NCBI RefSeq assembly: GCF_016495405.1
Contig: NZ_CP044522.1
Coordinates: 1,426,001-1,490,000 of the forward strand
DNA length: 64,000 nt
Direction of reading: 5' to 3'
Source of the DNA: Cobetia sp. cqz5-12
GTDB lineage: Bacteria > Pseudomonadota > Gammaproteobacteria > Pseudomonadales > Halomonadaceae
The position numbers and the translations under genes were made by a program. Numbering within the stretch: position 1 is the stretch's first letter; each line of letters opens with the position of its first letter. Below, piece after piece: positions 61,218 through 64,000 of the stretch. The notes below the pieces were generated by a model that saw only the letters and a list, made by a program, of their open reading frames with translations, was not told where the DNA came from and made no database searches.

Positions 61218-62114
61218 ATGGAGTGTCTGGACAAGCGTGCGCTTTACCTTCAAGAGGTCAGCAGTTGTGGTGGTGTTCGAGCGGCAGCGGAGCATCTGGA
61301 GGTTAATCCTTCTGTCGTGACGCGTCAGATCCGCAGTCTGGAGAATGAGCTGGGCGTGGCGCTGCTTGAGAGAAATGGACGCCATGTACTGCCAACGGAG
61401 GCGGGGAGGTTAGTGCTGGAGAGTTATCTGGCACAGCGACAACTCAATTCCGAGCTTCGCGATACGCTGTCACGCTGGAAGAATCTGCAGACGGGGCAGG
61501 TCACTGTCTCTGTCGGTGATGGTTTCGTGGACAGCTTCATCAAGTCGGTGCTGAGTACCGTCGCAAAGCGTTATCCGGATGTGATGATCGATATGCGGAC
61601 CGGTATCTATGTGCCGCGCGAGCCTCATGAGATGGTCTTGCATGATGAGGTGGATATCGCGGTGACTTACGGTCCGGTGGTAGACCCACGTCTGGTCGTG
61701 CATTCCTTTGCACGCGGGCCTCTATGTGCTCTCGTGGCGAGGGATCATCCCCTGGCAGATCATGAAAGCGCCTCCGTGGCGGAGTTGGCGCGTCACAAGT
61801 TGATCTTCCTGCCGGAGGTCTCGGGGTCGCAGCGTCTGGTCAATGACATCTTCCGTGCGGCAGGCCAGGTCGCGACGCCTTCCTACCGCTGCAATCTGCA
61901 CTCCATTTCGCGCCGGATGGCCTGTGCTGGCATTGGTGTCGCCTTCATGACGGCAGCCGCTGCACATGAAGAGGTCTCGGCGGGCCTCCTGTCTGCCATC
62001 CCCATCGAGCACCCTTTGGCAGAGGCGACCCAAGGCAATCTGGTACGCAGAGTCGGCAGACGGCTGACGCCGGCTGCCGACTATCTATGGAAGGTGATGA
62101 TGGGGATGCACTGA
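61218..62114 (+). CDS. LysR-type transcriptional regulator
   Basis: A regulator of 298 aa. The helix-turn-helix segment is YLQEVSSCGGVRAAAEHLEV then NPSVVTRQIRSLENELG; the effector domain starts near 92 (GQVTVSVGDGFVDSFIKSVL). It is convergent with abgT, the stops being separated by one base. By position it may govern the abgT operon like E. coli AbgR, but the arrangement differs (AbgR is divergent). The start ATG has a weak GAGG-type site. Confidence 0.85.
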   Translation: MECLDKRALYLQEVSSCGGVRAAAEHLEVNPSVVTRQIRSLENELGVALLERNGRHVLPTEAGRLVLESYLAQRQLNSELRDTLSRWKNLQTGQVTVSVGDGFVDSFIKSVLSTVAKRYPDVMIDMRTGIYVPREPHEMVLHDEVDIAVTYGPVVDPRLVVHSFARGPLCALVARDHPLADHESASVAELARHKLIFLPEVSGSQRLVNDIFRAAGQVATPSYRCNLHSISRRMACAGIGVAFMTAAAAHEEVSAGLLSAIPIEHPLAEATQGNLVRRVGRRLTPAADYLWKVMMGMH

Positions 62115-62115
62115 C

Positions 62116-63621
62116 TCAGCTCGCCATCATGTAGACCCCCGGCCCGATGGCCCAGCCCAGCGACAGCCATAACATCAGGAAGGCCGACCAGGCGATCAGG
62201 AAGCCAAGCGCCAGCGGCAGCATGGTGGCCACGAGGGTGCCGAGGCCCATTTCCGGTTGATAGCGCTGCATGTAGACCAGCGCCACCGAGAAGTAGGGGC
62301 TCATCGGCGAGATGATGTTGGTACTGGAGTCACCGATACGGAACATCGCCTGCACGAAGGCAGGGTCGAAATCGATCATCATCAGCATGGGTACGAAGAC
62401 CGGTGCCATCAGCGCCCATTGCGCGGAGCCGCTCGTCATGAAGATGTTGAGCACTGCCGTCATCACGATAAAGGCACCGACCAGCGGGAGGCCGGTAAAG
62501 CCCGTGCTTTGCAGGATATCGGAGCCTTCAATGGCAATGAACTGACCCAGCTCGGACCACTTGAAGTAGGCGATGAACTGCGAGATCGCGAAGAACAGCA
62601 CCAGTGTCGGGGCCAGCTCGCTGGCAGATTCCGCCATCTTCTGCGGGACATCGCGACTGCTGGTGATCTTGCCGACAGTCGCGCCGTAGACCAGGCCTAT
62701 CAGTACGAAGTACAGGAACATCAACGGCACGAGGGACTTGAGGAACGGAGAGGGGATCAAGCCGCCATCGGCATTGCGCAGCGGTGAGGCCTCAGGCAGC
62801 ACCGCGATCAAGACAAGTGCTACATAGGCCAGTGTGGCCAAGCCGACACGCTTGATGCCGGTCCATTCTTCAGGCTTCAGCTCAGGCTTTTCGCCCTGTG
62901 CCGTGAAGTCCTTGCCCATGGGCAGAACACGTTGCAGACGCGGCTCCACTACCTTGTCGATGATGAGAGTCCCGACGATGGCTAGCACGAACACCGAGCA
63001 GGCGACGAAGTAGTAGTTGTCGACGGGGGAAATGTAGGCCTCGGGGTCCACGAGCCTGGCAGCATCCGTGGTGATGCCGGAGAACAGAGCGTCCCCCACG
63101 GTCACGAACAGACTGGCATCGTAGCCGGCGCCTGCAGCTGCATAGGCTGCCGCAGCACCAGCGATGGGGTGACGGCCCACGGAGTGGTATACCATCGCCG
63201 CCAGCGGTATCAGGATCAGGTAGTTGGCATCCGAGGCGATACTGCCGCAGATACCCGCCATGAAGACGCAGAACGTCAGCAGGACCGGTGGCGCTTTCGC
63301 GACGCTGACCTGCATGAGCGTGGACATGAGGCCGACCTTGTCAGCCAGGCCTATCCCGAACATGACGACCAGGATGAGCCCCAGGGGCGGGAAGTTGATG
63401 AAGTTGCTGACCACGCTGGTCAACATGAACTCCAGACCCTCAGGTGATACCAGGCTACGCACATGTACCACGGCATCGCTTTGCGGATTGACGGCAGACA
63501 CACCGAGCAGGTCCAGCACCGCCGAGGCGAGGATGATCAGTCCTGCCAGAATCGTGAACAGAATGAAGGGGTGAGGGAGCTTGTTCCCTGTACGTTCGAT
63601 GGATGCGAGAACGGCTTGCAT
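62116..63621 (-). CDS. abgT: p-Aminobenzoyl-glutamate transporter AbgT
   Basis: An inner-membrane transporter of 501 aa, close to the E. coli length of 508. It starts LASIERTGNKLPHPFILFTI as in the family; AGICGSIASDANYLILIPLAA near 150 and the C-terminal FRIGDSSTNIISPMSPYFSV are AbgT signatures. I chose ATG at 63621 with AAGGA 8 bases upstream; the frame extends to 63951 only by overlap with the upstream gene. It imports p-aminobenzoyl-glutamate, a folate breakdown product, or exports sulfonamides. Co-transcribed with the M20 peptidase. Confidence 0.93.
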   Translation of the reverse strand: MQAVLASIERTGNKLPHPFILFTILAGLIILASAVLDLLGVSAVNPQSDAVVHVRSLVSPEGLEFMLTSVVSNFINFPPLGLILVVMFGIGLADKVGLMSTLMQVSVAKAPPVLLTFCVFMAGICGSIASDANYLILIPLAAMVYHSVGRHPIAGAAAAYAAAGAGYDASLFVTVGDALFSGITTDAARLVDPEAYISPVDNYYFVACSVFVLAIVGTLIIDKVVEPRLQRVLPMGKDFTAQGEKPELKPEEWTGIKRVGLATLAYVALVLIAVLPEASPLRNADGGLIPSPFLKSLVPLMFLYFVLIGLVYGATVGKITSSRDVPQKMAESASELAPTLVLFFAISQFIAYFKWSELGQFIAIEGSDILQSTGFTGLPLVGAFIVMTAVLNIFMTSGSAQWALMAPVFVPMLMMIDFDPAFVQAMFRIGDSSTNIISPMSPYFSVALVYMQRYQPEMGLGTLVATMLPLALGFLIAWSAFLMLWLSLGWAIGPGVYMMAS

Positions 63622-63658
63622 TGTTGTTGTCCTTATTATGTTGATCTGACTGACTTGT

Positions 63659-64000
63659 TCAATCGCGCGCCAGCAAGTCCTTGGCCAACGACAGGAAGAC
63701 TCCGCCCGCGACCGGCAGGATGTCGTCGTTGAAGTCGTAATGCTCGTTGTGCAGGTAGGCACTGTCGCCGTTGCCGACGAAGAAGAAGCACCCGGGGATT
63801 TCCCTGAGGTAGAAGGCGAAGTCCTCAGCACCCATGGTGGGCATGTAATCCAGCTTCTTGATGTCATCACTGACCTGATGATGACGAGCGATTTCGAGCA
63901 CCTTGTCAGACCATTCAGCGTCATTGAGGAGAGGCGGGATCTCGAGCTCATGCGTCATTCGGTAGCTAGCGCCATGCGCGCTGCACACGCCCGAAATGAC
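63659..64000 (-). CDS. M20-family amidohydrolase/peptidase, C-terminal part (cut by window edge)
   Basis: The frame is open to the right edge, giving the last 113 residues. Metal-site segments GAEDFAFYLREIPGCFFFVGN and HNEHYDFNDD (His ligand) are typical of the M20D aminoacylase/AbgA-AbgB group. It lies 37 bases upstream of abgT on the same strand. The pair would import and cleave p-aminobenzoyl-glutamate to PABA and glutamate. Other M20 amidohydrolases are possible without the N-terminal part. Confidence 0.88.
   Translation of the reverse strand, partial: VISGVCSAHGASYRMTHELEIPPLLNDAEWSDKVLEIARHHQVSDDIKKLDYMPTMGAEDFAFYLREIPGCFFFVGNGDSAYLHNEHYDFNDDILPVAGGVFLSLAKDLLARD

Overview
The window is a stretch of bacterial chromosome, GC-rich by eye (about 60% or more in most genes), gene-dense and full of textbook intrinsic terminators. 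The genes suggest a marine or moderately halophilic gammaproteobacterium, most like Halomonas/Cobetia (Halomonadaceae). The reasons are three monovalent cation/proton antiporters, an orphan choline/betaine-type binding protein, the conserved tRNA-Ser(UGA)-yccA-tus gene order, GrxA, YeiH/YeiE and RlmF. The family assignment is inference from protein resemblance; no 16S gene is present.

Layout. 1-9.6 kb: acyltransferase start (left edge), NhaD antiporter, a DUF1338-like protein, a DMT exporter, KefC, GrxA, the divergent yeiH/yeiE pair and a YbfF-like esterase. 9.6-14.3 kb: an MFS transporter and a thiamine-precursor ABC importer (ATPase, permease, binding protein) under a TPP riboswitch. 14.4-20 kb: an APH-like protein, an NhaP2-type antiporter, a diguanylate cyclase and RhlE. 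20-24.3 kb: two identical tRNA-Ser(UGA) genes, each with its own promoter and terminator, then yccA, tusDCBE and yeeN. 24.4-28.7 kb: DUF4396, a retropepsin-like protein, a DCC thioredoxin-like protein, FhuF behind a Fur-box-like site, and RlmF. 28.8-35.3 kb: a translationally coupled five-gene envelope glycosylation operon (polyprenyl-phosphate glycosyltransferase, LABN membrane protein, two ArnT-like transferases, UDP-uronate epimerase) behind a sequence matching the PmrA box exactly. 35.4-48.9 kb: housekeeping and metabolic genes, including an amino-acid symporter, a double-domain racemase and its likely LysR regulator.

48.9-61.2 kb is an accessory island flanked by AT-rich DNA. It carries a composite Type III restriction-modification-like locus: SNF2 helicase, DUF4391, Mod methyltransferase, a truncated AlbA_2 remnant and Res helicase-nuclease. 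An IS30 transposase fragment and an AT-rich membrane protein of unknown function follow. The Mod gene is a clear mosaic, with AT-rich catalytic and recognition regions inside GC-rich ends, which suggests exchange of specificity by recombination. The window ends with a LysR regulator, AbgT and the C-terminus of an M20 peptidase (p-aminobenzoyl-glutamate uptake and cleavage).

The best candidates for something less described are the SNF2-DUF4391-Mod-AlbA_2-Res island with its cargo gene, and the PmrA-box-linked GalA-type lipid A/LPS modification operon.
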